Source: Gymnorhina tibicen (taxonomy: Eukaryota; Chordata; Aves; Passeriformes; Artamidae). Taken from it: a DNA stretch of 64,000 nt. How positions within the stretch are numbered: position 1 is the stretch's first letter; every line of letters starts with the position of its first letter. The notes beneath the pieces are model-generated. The model worked only from the letters and a program-made list of their open reading frames with translations. It was not told the DNA's origin and ran no database searches. The DNA lies in assembly GCA_013399875.1 (NCBI GenBank), contig VXAZ01001116.1, positions 144,319 to 208,318 of the forward strand. The letters run 5' to 3'. Below, one piece after another: positions 1 through 12,156 of this stretch. The position numbers and the translations under genes were made by a program.

Positions 1-180
1 ATCTCTGCCGGGCAGCGGCCGGAGCTGGTCTCTGTGTAAAGTTCATTTCGGCAGCCGGACCAGAGAGGAGGCTATCCCGGCCGGACCGGAGCCGCAGGCC
101 ATGGCCCAGCCCCCGCCGGGGCCAGTGGGCACCCCAGGTACCTGTCCAAGGGCCAGAAGCAAGAGAGCGATTCCCGGGCT
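1..180. promoter_or_regulatory. CpG-rich block, possible edge of a promoter/CpG island
   Basis: The first ~180 bases are dense in CpG and GC (many CCGG, GCCGG and CGG words), and the sequence turns abruptly AT-rich after about position 190. Such islands commonly mark vertebrate promoters and first exons. The left part is cut by the window edge, so size and direction cannot be judged. The strong-context ATG at 101 favours + strand transcription. It could instead be the GC-rich end of an LTR, but no LTR terminus or flanking duplication is visible. Confidence 0.4.
101..137 (+). CDS. Possible first coding exon (partial), start MAQPPPGPVGTP
   Basis: An ATG at 101 sits in a strong Kozak context (GCC before, G after) in GC-rich sequence. 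It reads 12 proline/glycine-rich codons (MAQPPPGPVGTP) plus one base, up to a good splice donor CAG|GTACCT at 137/138, so the intron would be phase 1. Reading through without splicing stays open only to a stop near 230. The upstream 100 bases would be 5' UTR. I do not recognise the protein. No downstream block in the window continues this phase: the candidates at 4281 and 38437 both hit a stop soon after if joined to it. A short unspliced peptide or chance are the alternatives. Confidence 0.33.
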
Positions 181-799
181 TGTTCGTCTTTATATGTGCT
201 TTTTACAGAGGCATGTCTAACTTCTTAAGTGGCTTAACAGAGTTGTCAATATTCAAATTAGCCAATTGACTAGTTCTATCAGGTCTGGAGGAAGTTACAA
301 CAGCCCTTTGCAAAAAACATCACTTCCATGGCTGGTGGAATTTTTTTTTCTTAACTAAAATGCCAAACTGTTCTAACCCATGACAGCAGACTCTTAAAAT
401 CAGAAAAATTGTGATTACCTAGCCTGACTTTCTACACAAATGTAATTTAGTGATTTCACTTTAAGTGAGAATAAATCTCATAAGGAAAAAACTAGTCTTT
501 ATATTCATATTTTAAGCAATATACTGCCAGTGATCTTTTGCAAACTCTTCCAGTAGTTAATTTCTCAACTTTAAAATATGCAACATTTTTGTACCTTCAA
601 TTTCCAGACACTGGGTTCTGTTATAATTTGTTTTACTAGACTGAAAAACCTTCTTTTATCTCATAGCTCTTTCCTGTGGCAATACCAGGAGAGAAATTCA
701 GAGAAGCTAACTCAGTCTACATGCAAATCTAGATGCAAATCCTCTCTAGATTTCTTCTTTTTGAACAGTCTTTCTCTGTGTCCTCTCAATTCCTTGTGC
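138..799. other. Unassigned AT-rich sequence
   Basis: After the CpG-rich edge this stretch is AT-rich with scattered short open frames that show no codon structure or family resemblance. I see no repeat family, RNA gene or regulatory signal. It fits the start of an intron if the exon ending at 137 is real. Confidence 0.5.
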
Positions 800-986
800 A
801 TCTCCAGTGTACGTGCTGGCAGGGTAGTGTGAGAAAGAGAAAAAGCTTTAGCACTGTGCAAGCACTGCTCAGCAACAGCTTAAACACCCCATGTTATCAG
901 CACTGCCTCGGTCACAAATCCAAAACATAACCTGGCAGTATGAGCTCCTATAGAGAAAATTAACTCTCCCAGTCAAAGCCAGTATA
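800..986 (-). mobile_element. ERVL-like LTR, 5' tip fragment
   Basis: Read on the minus strand from 986, this matches the 5' end of a common avian ERVL-type LTR: a start of the form T(G/A)TACTGG, a GAGTTAATTTTC block, the GTTATGTTTTGG block, a GATAACA block, then TTGCTGAGCAGTGCTTGCACAG and a CTCACACT block near 826. The first dinucleotide has decayed from TG to TA. The rest of the LTR (TATA region, polyadenylation signal, 3' end) is missing, so this is a truncated relic. It is the same family as the more complete LTR at 20743-21299, which shares the GATAACAC and GCTGAGCAG landmarks. The low-coordinate boundary is approximate. Confidence 0.65.
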
Positions 987-3531
987 TCTAGAAATTGCCA
1001 ATGTTAATCAGATCATATCCTAATATGTGTGTATATATATATACATAAAACATTATATATATATATATACCTTGTAGAAAGAGTATATGTTTTCCATAAA
1101 CCATGATGAATGACTAGGAATAAATAGGCAGGAACTGTGGCAACTGGGCAGAGCATCAAATAAAGTATAGCTAACAAAGTGAGTAAAGGTTTATAAGAAG
1201 AAAGATTTCTTTATTTAAACTATAAGTCACAGTGAAACCAAAGAGAGGATATTCCAATACATATCAAGTAAGAACAGATGATGTGAAGATGACTGGGGAG
1301 CTCAATTTTTATTAAAAGGGTTAGCTGTGATCAGATGGATAACATGATCACCACCAGTGATGATCAAGAACCGGGTGGTAATAAGCAAATATTAAGTTTG
1401 ATATTACTTAGATAGGTTAGATGACATCAACTCATTTGGTTGTGACAATAGTTAGGCCAAGGAAAAGGATCTTGTGTTTATATTGAATACATGTGGCAGT
1501 AGCTGTGCATACCAACCAATTTGGGGCTCCTAGCTGTATGCAGTAGCAGATTTAAGAATATGCTGATTAACACTGTCCATGAATTAGAAGCAATTGCAAG
1601 TAAGTGCTGCCACATTTCTTTGGCCTTTAAAAAAAAAAAAAAACACTCAAATGAGTAGCTACCTTGGTCAGAGCAGTAGCAAACTTTGAACAGGTGTTTA
1701 GATCTCAATTAATTTATTTTCACCTAAATAGTTCCTCATGAGCCTAGTTGAAGATGACTAGTCTTATAAAAAGTAAAGAATATTTTGTAGTCTGTGTCTA
1801 AAACTTTAGAATTGCAAGTTTTCAAATTCCAAAATCCAAAATAGATCAGGAACATTTTCTGTGCTGAGGTTATTGTCCATTTCAACCCATATAAGTGGCA
1901 TTATTGTGTGTAAGTCTCATCTATATAAAGCAGTGTTCCAATTCACAGCTGAAAAGGGAGGAACAGGAGGGGATTTTATATTTAGAGACTATATTATTGA
2001 TCCAATTGATTTTAGAACAGCTTTCATAGATTTCAGACAGTATTAAACAATACTCTCACTAGCATTCATAGAATAATACAATGGTTTTTTTGATAAATTC
2101 CTGTTTAAAACTTTTAGACAAAGGTCCCTGAACTAATGTACCACGATACTGTTCCTGCAACATTTCCCTCTATTCACAGCATTTTCTTCTTCCCTTTATT
2201 TCCTCCATGACTACGTCACTGCAATACCACTGTGTCCTTTTCTTTATCCTTCTTTCACCCAGTGCTTCCAGTGTTCCAGAGTACATCCTTCTTGTGAGCC
2301 CACACATTTTGCCAGATTTGCGGTGATATCCATTTCTAAAGGCTAGCTACCTTTCAGCATATGTAGTGTTATGCTCAAAATCTTGTAAATTGCACAGAGG
2401 AAACAAACCTTATATATAAATAAAGCCATTAATTTATTTTTCATATTATGGAAATCTTAATAATTTAGCCATTGTTAGTCTAGATCTAATTGTTAAAGAA
2501 AGAATAAAAATTAAGTTAAAATTGTTTTACACACAGTTTTTACCCCTCTTCCTGGTGTTATGCTCACCCTTCCTCTTCTCCTCTGAGTCCTAATATTGGT
2601 GGGTTAAATCTACTAGGATTGGGGATGTTACGGAAAGCCAGTAAAATCTGGGCTTCTTTGCCAGGAGTGATGAAATGTTAATGGTTTCTTCCTCCTTCAG
2701 TGGTCACTACGAGCCAATTTGATATGTTTGCTTAAATGTTTTTGTCTTTCTCTTTATTCATTGATTTGCTGACCACATTACCCCCAAACTTACTACATAT
2801 GTGTCTGTATGTTTGATACCACTTCTTTGTTCTCCTTGTTATCCCTAAAACCAGTTTTGTCCAGCTCTGTGTTTGCATCCCCATAACTCAGTGCTGATCA
2901 GTTGCTTATAACTGTGGGGTCTCCAGTGCCAAGGCTGTTCTCCATCTCTCACCATCTCAGTCCCACATTGCTTCATGCCACGTCCTATATCTTCAGTTCT
3001 CAGACTTCTCATCTCGTACACCGTTTCTATATTACACAGAATAATTGCTTATTGCTGTTATTGATATAAAACTATGATTGAACCACACAAAGATAAACAA
3101 AAGTGTTAGAGGAAAATGTCATAGTGGATCCAACAACCTGAGAGAGGAATGGCTGTTGCAGCTGCATGCCCCCAGGTCTAAAAAATAATGAGCCTGAAAA
3201 TGTACTCCCACTCGGCACACACACACTGAGCACAGGTACACACCATGCATATATTTATCTGGCCACACAAATAACAGAGAGATGCTCAGAGCACTGACAC
3301 AAACACAGCAGCAATGGTTTCAACCTGCTCCTGTCTCTGGCTGAGCAGGATGGAGATATGACAGTAGGAGTATATATCACCTCTCTCTGTACATGTACAG
3401 TATGAGCCTATTACATCCAGCCTGACCAGCTGCTGTCCCTAGATCCCAGTCTTACCGACTGCTAACACCTGGACACGTGAACCCCCACAGTCACAGTACC
3501 ACAGTCCTATTCCAGTTGCTGGTGCAGACCA

Positions 3532-3532
<1 letters not shown>
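987..3532. other. Unassigned AT-rich sequence with TA repeats and a poly-A run
   Basis: No gene or recognisable mobile element was found. It contains the TA microsatellite annotated separately, a 15-base A run at 1629-1643, and from about 3120 a more CA-rich, GC-richer stretch that leads into the CA microsatellite at 3533. Short open frames here lack any familiar sequence. Confidence 0.5.
1028..1070. repeat. Imperfect (TA)n microsatellite
   Basis: Two runs of alternating TA, roughly 1028-1044 and 1053-1069, are separated by a short interruption (CATAAAACAT). This is a simple sequence repeat with no associated element. Confidence 0.85.

Positions 3533-3572
<40 letters not shown>
3533..3572. 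repeat. (CA)20 microsatellite
   Basis: An uninterrupted run of 20 CA units, preceded by GACCAT and followed by GATGTCC. The flanks from about 3200 to 3800 hold many shorter CACA runs, so the array sits in a broadly CA-rich region. Its purity and length make it likely to vary in length between individuals. Confidence 0.95.
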
Positions 3573-3574
<2 letters not shown>

Positions 3575-4280
3575 TGTCCAGGATTCTCTGGTTCCATAGA
3601 TGACATCTCTGTGCTCTTATCCTTAGAGAGCCACACATGCTCTCTCACACACAGAGCTGGCCCTCAGACAGCCACACACCCCTCTTAATCCCAAGCCACT
3701 CCCTGCTGGCTCGTTCATCTTGACCTTCACTAGTGATCCCACACTTGCACACCTGCATTCACTCCAGCTGACAGCACAGACCCATACAAACATTTGCACA
3801 TGGAGTAAAGAGCCTCTTACTGGAAAATAATTGAAGGAATTTAACAAGGAGACAGGGCAGACTGCAGTGATCAAGCCCAGGACATGGCTAGAAAGTATAC
3901 TCACTAGCCTTCGCTTACATGCAAATAGATTCTTCCCTCATCCCTCTATTTCCCTCTACTTGTTTCTCCCCAAATCACCTAAACCTCTCCCTTTTCTCAC
4001 TTTTGGTTCCTCTCCTAAGCATACTTTCATAAATATTAGGCAATCCCAACATTGTCTTTCCCTGCTTCCCATACTGTTTCCCACACCTCTCGGAGCAACT
4101 CCCTTAGTTCAAAAGGTGAGATGGACATCTGGTCCCAATGACTCCTCATGATGAGTTTCACACTGGGTCTGTGGGGCTGAGGCTGTGCTGGGAGGGGCAT
4201 GTACAGGGTGTCCCTCTGTCTGAGTCCTGAATTTGGGTTCCTTGGCCCTCTGCCATTGTGTTCTTGTTCTTTGTTTGCAG
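3573..4280. other. CA-rich then pyrimidine-rich sequence, unassigned
   Basis: The left part is rich in CACA words; 3910-4110 is a C/T-rich stretch with repeated TCTCCC-like words. The 93, 106 and 130 codon frames crossing this region on both strands are low-complexity and overlap each other, so I do not call them genes. The right end supplies the polypyrimidine tract of the exon-like block at 4281. Confidence 0.45.
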
Positions 4281-4398
4281 AGATGAGATTTTGATGGGCT
4301 AAATGATCCCTGGCAATGGACCTGGGAGCAGACTGGAAACAGCCAGGATAGACTCCCCTACCTGCACTGTGCCTCTGTGTTCTTTTGTGGGTGTGCAG
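4281..4398 (+). other. Exon-like block without a reading frame (possible lncRNA or UTR exon)
   Basis: A T-rich tract ending TTTGCAG (acceptor, cut after 4280) and a consensus donor CAG|GTGAGT (cut after 4398) bracket 118 bases, a typical internal exon size. All three plus-strand frames contain stops inside the block, so it cannot be an internal coding exon. If real it would be a non-coding RNA exon or a UTR exon. It is not frame-compatible with the exon ending at 137, since joining gives a stop after five further codons. Paired consensus sites can occur by chance in sequence of this length. Confidence 0.25.
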
Positions 4399-7300
4399 GT
4401 GAGTTTTATCACACAACAAAAAGTACAACTACTGCCACCTGATAAATAAGACAAACTGCCATCATAACTAAACCAAGTGAAACAAAGATGCAAGTAGGTC
4501 AAGAAAAGTTCAGGCACAACAAGCTTACCAGGCCTCAGTCCTTTGGATGTCCCAAAGCTTACAGCCTGCTACTCTCGATGGCTCTGCTGTATTACAGGGC
4601 TATCTGGCTACTGTTGCCAGTTAGCTGATATAGCAGGTGACACTTCAGAGTCACTGGCTTTAGGCCACAAGACTCACAGTGGCACATCTGGAAGCTGTAC
4701 TGCCATATTTTCAAGAGTACTTAAACTAGGGTGGTTAAAGGTGGATCAAACACGAAAAATCTGAGTTAAAATTATACATCTCAATTGCTTGTTGGATGCC
4801 AATTTATGGGAAAAAAATTTATAAACCCTGTTAGACTTATTCTATGAAATCTTGGGACATCACCTTGAAAATATAGGGACTGAGTAATCTGCCTGTATAG
4901 TATAATGCATAGCTTAATGCTATTCAGTCATAACCACTTCTCAGTCACAGGCAGGGGCAGTTTCTTTCACTTGTACTTGGCTCTCCATCTCCAGGCAGGG
5001 AGAAGTATCTGGCTACGGTGTGAATTTGGTTACTGATATCAAAAGGAGCAACATTTCTACAGGGTGTAGAGAACAGAAATGGCTTAGTCCAAGCTTCTGA
5101 TCAGTAAGAGAAATGAGAGGCAAAAAATTGTTTATAAAGAAGGAAAATCTGCTCTATTTCTGTATGTGGAAAAGGATACTTCATTCTGCCTTGTGGTAAA
5201 AAGGTAGGGATGGAGAAAAGTTAGAGGAAGGAGTTTTTCTTTTTTCTTAATTGTTTTCAGGAAATTTGAATTATTCATTTCCCTTTGGAATACAAAATTG
5301 TAACTAAGCAAAAGGGATTTGAGCAGGAAAATCTAAGAATAATTTACACTTCTTTTTTTGAACTGAAAAGCCCCAGTGTTCATTTATGATGATATTATGA
5401 GTTGCAGTGAGGTTCTTAAACATCATTAATCACTACAGATGGCTACAAACCCATTAAATCTTTTAAGCACCTGTTTGCTTATCAAATGCTCACATGGTAA
5501 GCTACCCTCTGGTTCACATAAGTATATTAGTTTTAGAACATGTAATTACCTTACAATAACTGTACTTGTGCTAATTACCAGTGCCCTGAAATAAAAAAGT
5601 GGAACCTATTGAGTAGTGGGGGTGGCTGGAACTTAAAAACAAAGCTTCTAGACTGAGAAGCAGGGCTGGATGACTACTTGTAAAATGTTTGTCTTATTTC
5701 TGTTAAGCCTAGTTCAATTTCACAGTGAGCACCTAAATGAAATAGCTTGATTTTTTTTTGCCATCAGTCACAAGAGAACATCACCCCACATAATTTATCA
5801 CAATTTGTCTCTTTTGAAGAGAGCTTCAGGATAGAAATAGCATAAAGACCAAATTATTTCTCACTCAACTGTGTTGCACCATCTTTGAAAATGTGGTGTT
5901 AGACAGAAATTGCAATCTCTTGTCATACTTCAAGTCTTATCAGTACGAAGCTCTGTGCTACAGCACAAACGAGAGTGCTCGCCTTTCCAGAAGTATTTAG
6001 AGGCAATACCATTTATTCCCAAAGTAATAGCCTCCCTGTTTGGGGTGGTAGGGTTTATTCCATCTTGCAGAATCATTAAATTAATTTAAAAAACAGACAA
6101 ACAAACAAAGATAAGATCAGGTAAGTGTGGTGAGACAGTTATTTCACTAAGAAATAATATGGCACATGGTGCCATATATACTAGCTTCCTAATAGAGGCA
6201 GAGAAATATTCTTAAACTGTGTAAATCTATATGATTTTTGCTAGAGCTATATATATTTCTATAACCTCTGAGTGTAGCCCACAGTTTTCTGATACACTTC
6301 CCTAAATCCAGATCTAGTCTGAAGAAGTATATTCTGGTGACATACTACAGAAAGGATGCCATGTGAGCAATCAGATGTCCTCTTGACAATATTGAATACT
6401 GATCAGCTTTTTCTTCATAAATGATTTTCCAAATGTCTATATGCAGTCACTGTACATATTTGCATATAATCATATCAGAGAAAATGCACTAAAACTATGA
6501 CTAGAACATTAACACAGTACCATGCTGTGAACTAGAAAAGTGGTAACTTCAAAACATATCTACCACAGCCATACCATAAGAGCAACCCAAGCCAAATTCC
6601 ATTTATAAGCTTTGAATTGAGTTTGATGAACTTAAAAAAATAGAAAAATTCTGCAATGAGTTTCTGCTTTTTTTCCTGAAATAGCTTTTCATACCACAAG
6701 ATTCAGAAATTTGAAGACTGAGATACGGTCACAGTGGTGTACAGCCATTTTGCTGAAGTTAATCAACAGAAATTTTAGTAGTGGCTGCAAAACCCAGAAT
6801 TGTTTCAAAGGCAGTATATATCTACCCACCCTTGTCCTTATTTATCTGGATACCAACTACTCCCATTTCATTTGGAATACAATCTGAACTGATTGTCAAG
6901 ATGTCAGTTTGTTCTAAAGGACCTGATAGACATCATAATCAAAAAAGGTGAATTGTAAAAATCTCAAATGTCTACTACAGGTTTATTGGCTGAAATGTGA
7001 TTCTCCTCAGTCTGGTATAGCCTGAAAGATGTTACCAAAGGTTGATAGAAGTTTCCCAGAATTCTGGGAAAGTAGCTGACTAAAATATGTGCTGTGGAAG
7101 AAAATGTGTAAAGGGATAGATTGAGAGAAAAGGTAGCTGGTGAATTAAAATTATTTTCAAACACATCTGAAAAAGGACTTAATTGTGCACAAATACGAAA
7201 AACATTGACACCTAATTGTAAGACATTCCTATTTTAATCCTGAAAATATTAGGTCCTAGAGAACCTTTGTTAAGAAGATTTTAAGCTCGGAGAATAGAAA

Positions 7301-10300
7301 AATAATTTATAAAGTTGAAGGGAGGTTGGGTGGAATCTCGATCCTTTGTGTACTCTCCAGTCTCCTCTAGGCCTTCAACATTAAAAAGTACATTACTTTA
7401 TAACCTTCAATGTCTTACTCTCAGACAGAATAAAATTAAGGGGTTTGATTAGAAACTTATGCATTGACCTTAGTAAACCAAAGGCTCTTCCTTAGAGGTA
7501 AAGCTTGTTCCCAAAAACCTATGGCAAAAATTTTTGTTTAATTATATGTATACCATAGTCTGACTTTGAAAAGTACTTGCAAGTGAAAGGAAAGCTGTCT
7601 TTTCAACCCCTTAAATTGGTATCAGTTCAACTAATGGGCCAGTTAATTAACTAATGGGTGTGAAACACAGGCCTTCTCCAGAGGTAAGACAGATTAAATA
7701 TACCATTTAATTGCCTAGTATGGATTGACACAATTTATTGGTGGGACTTGCCTGAAGTTTCCACAAAATTTCTTGGAGTGCATTTCCTCTGGAGGAATAT
7801 GAACAGGTACAAAAAAGGAACAAATGGGACATGTAATAATTCTTCTAAAACGTTAATGTGTTTCTTCTTAATAAAATGTGCTGTAGAAATACAATTACTG
7901 TCAAGTGCAATGACAACCTAAGTTTTTTAAAAGAAGGGGTTTTTTAAGAAGAAAAGGCTGGCCTTTCAAAATCTTGTAAACTGGTTGGAGATTTTTATGC
8001 AGTAAAAAGTATATTATCTAGCACAAATGAGATATCAGAATTATCAGCCATATTCTATAAAATTGATAATAATTTTTCACCTTAAACTTCTTTGAACTGC
8101 AGTGTTTTTGCATTAGTATGCAAGATTCTGAGTGCTGCCTCCTCATCCTGACTCCAAAATGCATTATTACATTTTAAAAATAAGGTTTTGTGTGAAGTGA
8201 CAGTAGTCTACCAAGATTCAGCGAATACTCCCCAAATTTGACATTGAGAGGAATACACCTGGTACAGGTAGCTCGATTTGCAAGCTGCAGTGCGAGAAGC
8301 AGATTGAGCTCTGGGTGGGAGCCTGAGACAAGAGGCTGTGAACTGACTGTTTCTTCCACCCTAATATTCTTCTTCCAACTGCCTTTTTCTTTAGCTCATT
8401 CCTATTGCTTTCCTGCTGTTTTCAAATGATATTGCAATTATATTATGTAAGTCTGACTTTCCACTGACTTAAAAATATGATGCACACACCTTTTTACATT
8501 CTCCAGGCTGATTTTGCAACCACCTGGGTTGGCCTTTCTTAAATTTTCATTCACTTCTTGAATTCCAGAGGCTATAATAAAATCTGCATGAAGATCATAT
8601 TGCTGTAATAAACTCAACACAGCAACCACAAAGCCATTGTCTAGCAGTGCACATCTTTTTAGGTGATAGACTTTTCAGATTGAACTGGCTGCATTCTTCA
8701 GAATGCAAGCTTTTGTTAAAAACAAAACCGTATTTCAAGCTCTCATGTCTTCTGTGTTTTGCTAGTGTAGAATTAGGTGGTTTTATTTTACAGGAGTGCA
8801 TATGCTAAGGCCTGTTATGAATTCACTGTCCCCTCTTGTTTTGTCGTGGATGCAGAAAGTCCAGATTAATACCTTCCATAGTAGGTTTCAACCAAACATC
8901 TCCTTAGCCCTTCTAATTTAAAATTTTTTTGACTGGTGAGATATTCATGCTGGATTCAATAAAGATGTATTGTTAAAAACCTTTGTGGAGGTTATGTGTT
9001 ACCAAACATAATTCAGAATTTCAGAAGTTGTTTTAAAAAAGTTCCTCATCTGGTTTCAAGATTACCTTAAAACTGTAAATCAGTCTGTAAGGCCTTTGTG
9101 GAATTTATAACAAAGCAGCCTAAAATAATGCCATCAAGACAAGTTAAACAATAAGTCTTTTGACTGGCCTTAAAAATTTGCAGGTATTTGCTATCAGAAA
9201 GAAACAGTTTCCTTCAAGACTGTTAAAGCCTTAAATTTTACATGGCCTTTAGAGATTACTCTACAAAATTATCCAGCCTGCTCCAGCAAGAGTTTTCCTA
9301 TGAACTGATACATTATTGTCTCTTTGACCATGATAAAGAGCCTTTTGAATTCAGGCTTATATAACATATTTGGTGGAATTTAGAGTTCAAACCTCATCAC
9401 ACATTTTAATTATGGATGACAGCACTAACACGACTGCATGGCAGGCTTTAAGAAAAATTTAAATATATAGCATATCACTACAAGTGGTTGGAACATTTCT
9501 ACCTTTATGACATTTTTGTAAAATACACTGGTGAGTGCCTTAGTGTAACATAAAGATAAAACTCTTTCCATGCAAATTTTATCTAAAAAGAGTTGCTCAA
9601 AAAGAACACCTTGTTGAGAAGAGTAGGATATAGCTTAGTGTCTGAATTACTGTCTTGAATGTTAAGAGTGTAGATTTACACCTCTGCATTAGGATGGAAA
9701 ACTCTGCTGTGCCATAAACACAGCAATGACCTACAGTTGGGATCAATGCACTTGCACCTGAGAAATCAGGCTGCAAAACCTGATGAATGTAAACAGTAGT
9801 AAAAGGATATATATTTTTTTAAAAATCTCTAATTTAGATAGATTTTCTTTCTAAAATGCTGTATATTGTAATCATTCTGTTTGTTTGAGTTTGGGTATTT
9901 TTTAATCAAGCATTGTCAAACAAAGACATGAGGTGTAAATGATTGATGAGATCTCAGATCCTCAAATATTGTAATGTTTCTACAACAAAAGTTATTGCAA
10001 GTAATGAGTGTAAAAACACACATAAAATTCAGATTGCTTCGTCATCCTTTTCCAATTCAGCTTCACCAAATCTAATAAACCAAAATTACAACTATTCCAC
10101 GGCTGATTGACTAAAATGTTCATGTAATGAAAAAATGTCCAGTCTTGTTCTGACTAAAGTCATTGAAAAGTTTTAAGTCAAAACTATAAGTGGAGAGTGT
10201 GTTTCTCAAAGTACAGACTTATTGATAAGTGCAAATGAAAAAGGTGTCTCTGAAGTATGTAACTCATACAACCTCAAAATGCATTTAAAAAAATATATAT

Positions 10301-10994
10301 TGTCTTTTTAAAACATTTTTCCAGGCTATTTGATATGAAAAGACAGAAGATACGGTCCCTTCTGCAGAAAATTTTTGATTAAGTAGGGCAAATAGATAAA
10401 GTATTGTAACAGTGAAAGAAAAGGCTCAGGGGTCCTGATTCATTCTGCCTATCTCCAGGCATTGCACTTAAAAGCATAGGTAATGGATGCTCCCTGTGTA
10501 CTCAGCAAGGAGAGAGAGGAACATCCAGGAAGAGATTCAGATCACAGACAAGGTATTTTCCTCTGGGGATGCCTCTCTTTCTCATCGGTATCATAAGTAA
10601 AGAACCTATGGCAACCAAGGGTCTAATTTAGGAATGTCTGCAGGTGCCTAAAGTCAGGGAAGATTAAGTTGATTCAGGATAGGAGATAATGGATATTCAC
10701 TCGGACAAAAGTGCTGTACAGATGGAAATAAATTAAGATATTTATTTATTTATAATAACATCTTCATTCATGTTGCAAGTTGGCATGTCACATGTTTTAC
10801 AAATACTATGAATTGGCAAATATTACAAACCCAACCAATTTTAAAGAGAGCATGACCAGTATGAAAACATATGCAAGTATAGGTCCTACTTGACAACAAC
10901 TTGCAATCTTATTGCTGGATGTACAGCGTATTCACGTCTTGTAGGATGAAAGGATTTTGACTTGATGTTAAGTTACTCCACATTAACCATTATG
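4399..10994. other. 6.6 kb of unassigned AT-rich sequence
   Basis: No coding exon, RNA gene or confidently named repeat was recognised. The open frames are all short (under 75 codons) with no family resemblance. A segment at about 10430-10730 is richer in GC and punctuated differently from its surroundings, and could be a very old interspersed repeat, but I cannot name it. Confidence 0.5.
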
Positions 10995-12156
10995 GTCTTT
11001 TATGATGGAGTGACTGCAACAGCTGATAAGGCAAGACTGTCTGATGCCCTCTACCTAGAATTCTGTAAGTTGTTTAACACAGTCCCACATGACATCCTTA
11101 TCTCCAAATTGGAGAAACATGGATTTGAAGGGTGAACTCTTGGGTGGATAAGGAATTGACTGGATGGACACAGCTAGACCATTCTGATCAATGGCTCTGT
11201 GTCCAGGTGGAGGTTGTGATGAGTGGTGTCCCTCAGGGCTCTGTCTTAGGTGCTCTTTAACATCCTTATCAATGACACAGACAATGAGATCAAGTGCATC
11301 CTCAACAATTTTGCAGATTACATGAAGCTGCCACAAGTTGACACAACAGAAAGATAGGATGCTGGAAAAGCTTGAATTGGATCCATGAGAAACTAATGAG
11401 GTTCAACAAGTTCCAAGTGCAAAGTGCTGCTTCTGGGGCAGGGGAATTCCAGATATGAGTACAGACTGGGAGAAGAACTCACTGAGAGCAGCCCTATGGA
11501 GCAGGACTTGGGGGTTCTTGTGAATGAAAAGCTGGACATGAGCCAACAGTGTGCACTCACACCCCAGAACATCAACAGTGTCCTGGGCTGCCTCAAAAGC
11601 AGACTGGTCAGCAGGTCAAGGGAGGTGATTCTGGTCCTCTGCTCCACTCTCATGAGACCTCACCTGGAGAACTGTATCCACATCTGGAGACCTTAGCACA
11701 AAAAGGACTTAGACCTGTTGGAGTGGGTCTAAAGGAAGGTCATGAAGACAAAAGAGAGCTGGAGTACCTCTTCTAGGAAGATGAGAGAGATGGGGTTCTT
11801 CAGACTGGAGAAGACTTTAGAGAGACCTCATTTCGGCCTTCCAGTACTTGAAGAGGGCTTATAAAAAAGAGCGAGAGCAACTTTGTACAAGGACATGTAG
11901 TGGTAGGACAAGGGGGAATGAGAGACTTAAAACAGATATTTGGAAGAAATCTTTTACTCAGAGGTTAGTGAGGCAGTAGAAAGAAGCTGCCCAGAGGAGA
12001 TGAGGATGTTCCATCCTTGGAGGTTTTCAAGGTCACTGGGTGGGGCTTTGAGCAATCTGGTCCTAGTGGAAGGTGTCCCTGCCCACGGCAGAGGGTTTAC
12101 AACTAGATGATCTCTAAGGTCCCTTCCAAGACAAAAAATTCTGTGATTCTGTGATT
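10995..12156 (+). mobile_element. CR1 LINE, 5'-truncated, decayed reverse transcriptase to 3' end
   Basis: The translated fragments follow the second half of CR1 ORF2 in order: DGVTA-like start, a [20 protein letters not shown] block (reverse transcriptase), a VPQG-like block near 11228, the catalytic FADD motif decayed to FADY near 11313, a [13 protein letters not shown] block at 11433, a [19 protein letters not shown] block, and the RLV/REVIL and RPHLE blocks near 11650. Frameshifts and stops separate these, so it is a dead copy. The 3' end is the CR1 signature: two ATTCTGTG units at 12138-12153. The missing 5' half is usual for CR1, which is mostly 5'-truncated on insertion. Confidence 0.93.

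Noticed and set aside
1629..1643. 15-base A run as the tail of a processed pseudogene
   Set aside because: The upstream sequence shows no recognisable gene-derived segment and no flanking target duplication was found.
4036..4428. 130-codon minus-strand frame
   Set aside because: It overlaps other frames on both strands, is low-complexity, and lies antisense to the splice-bracketed block. No family resemblance.
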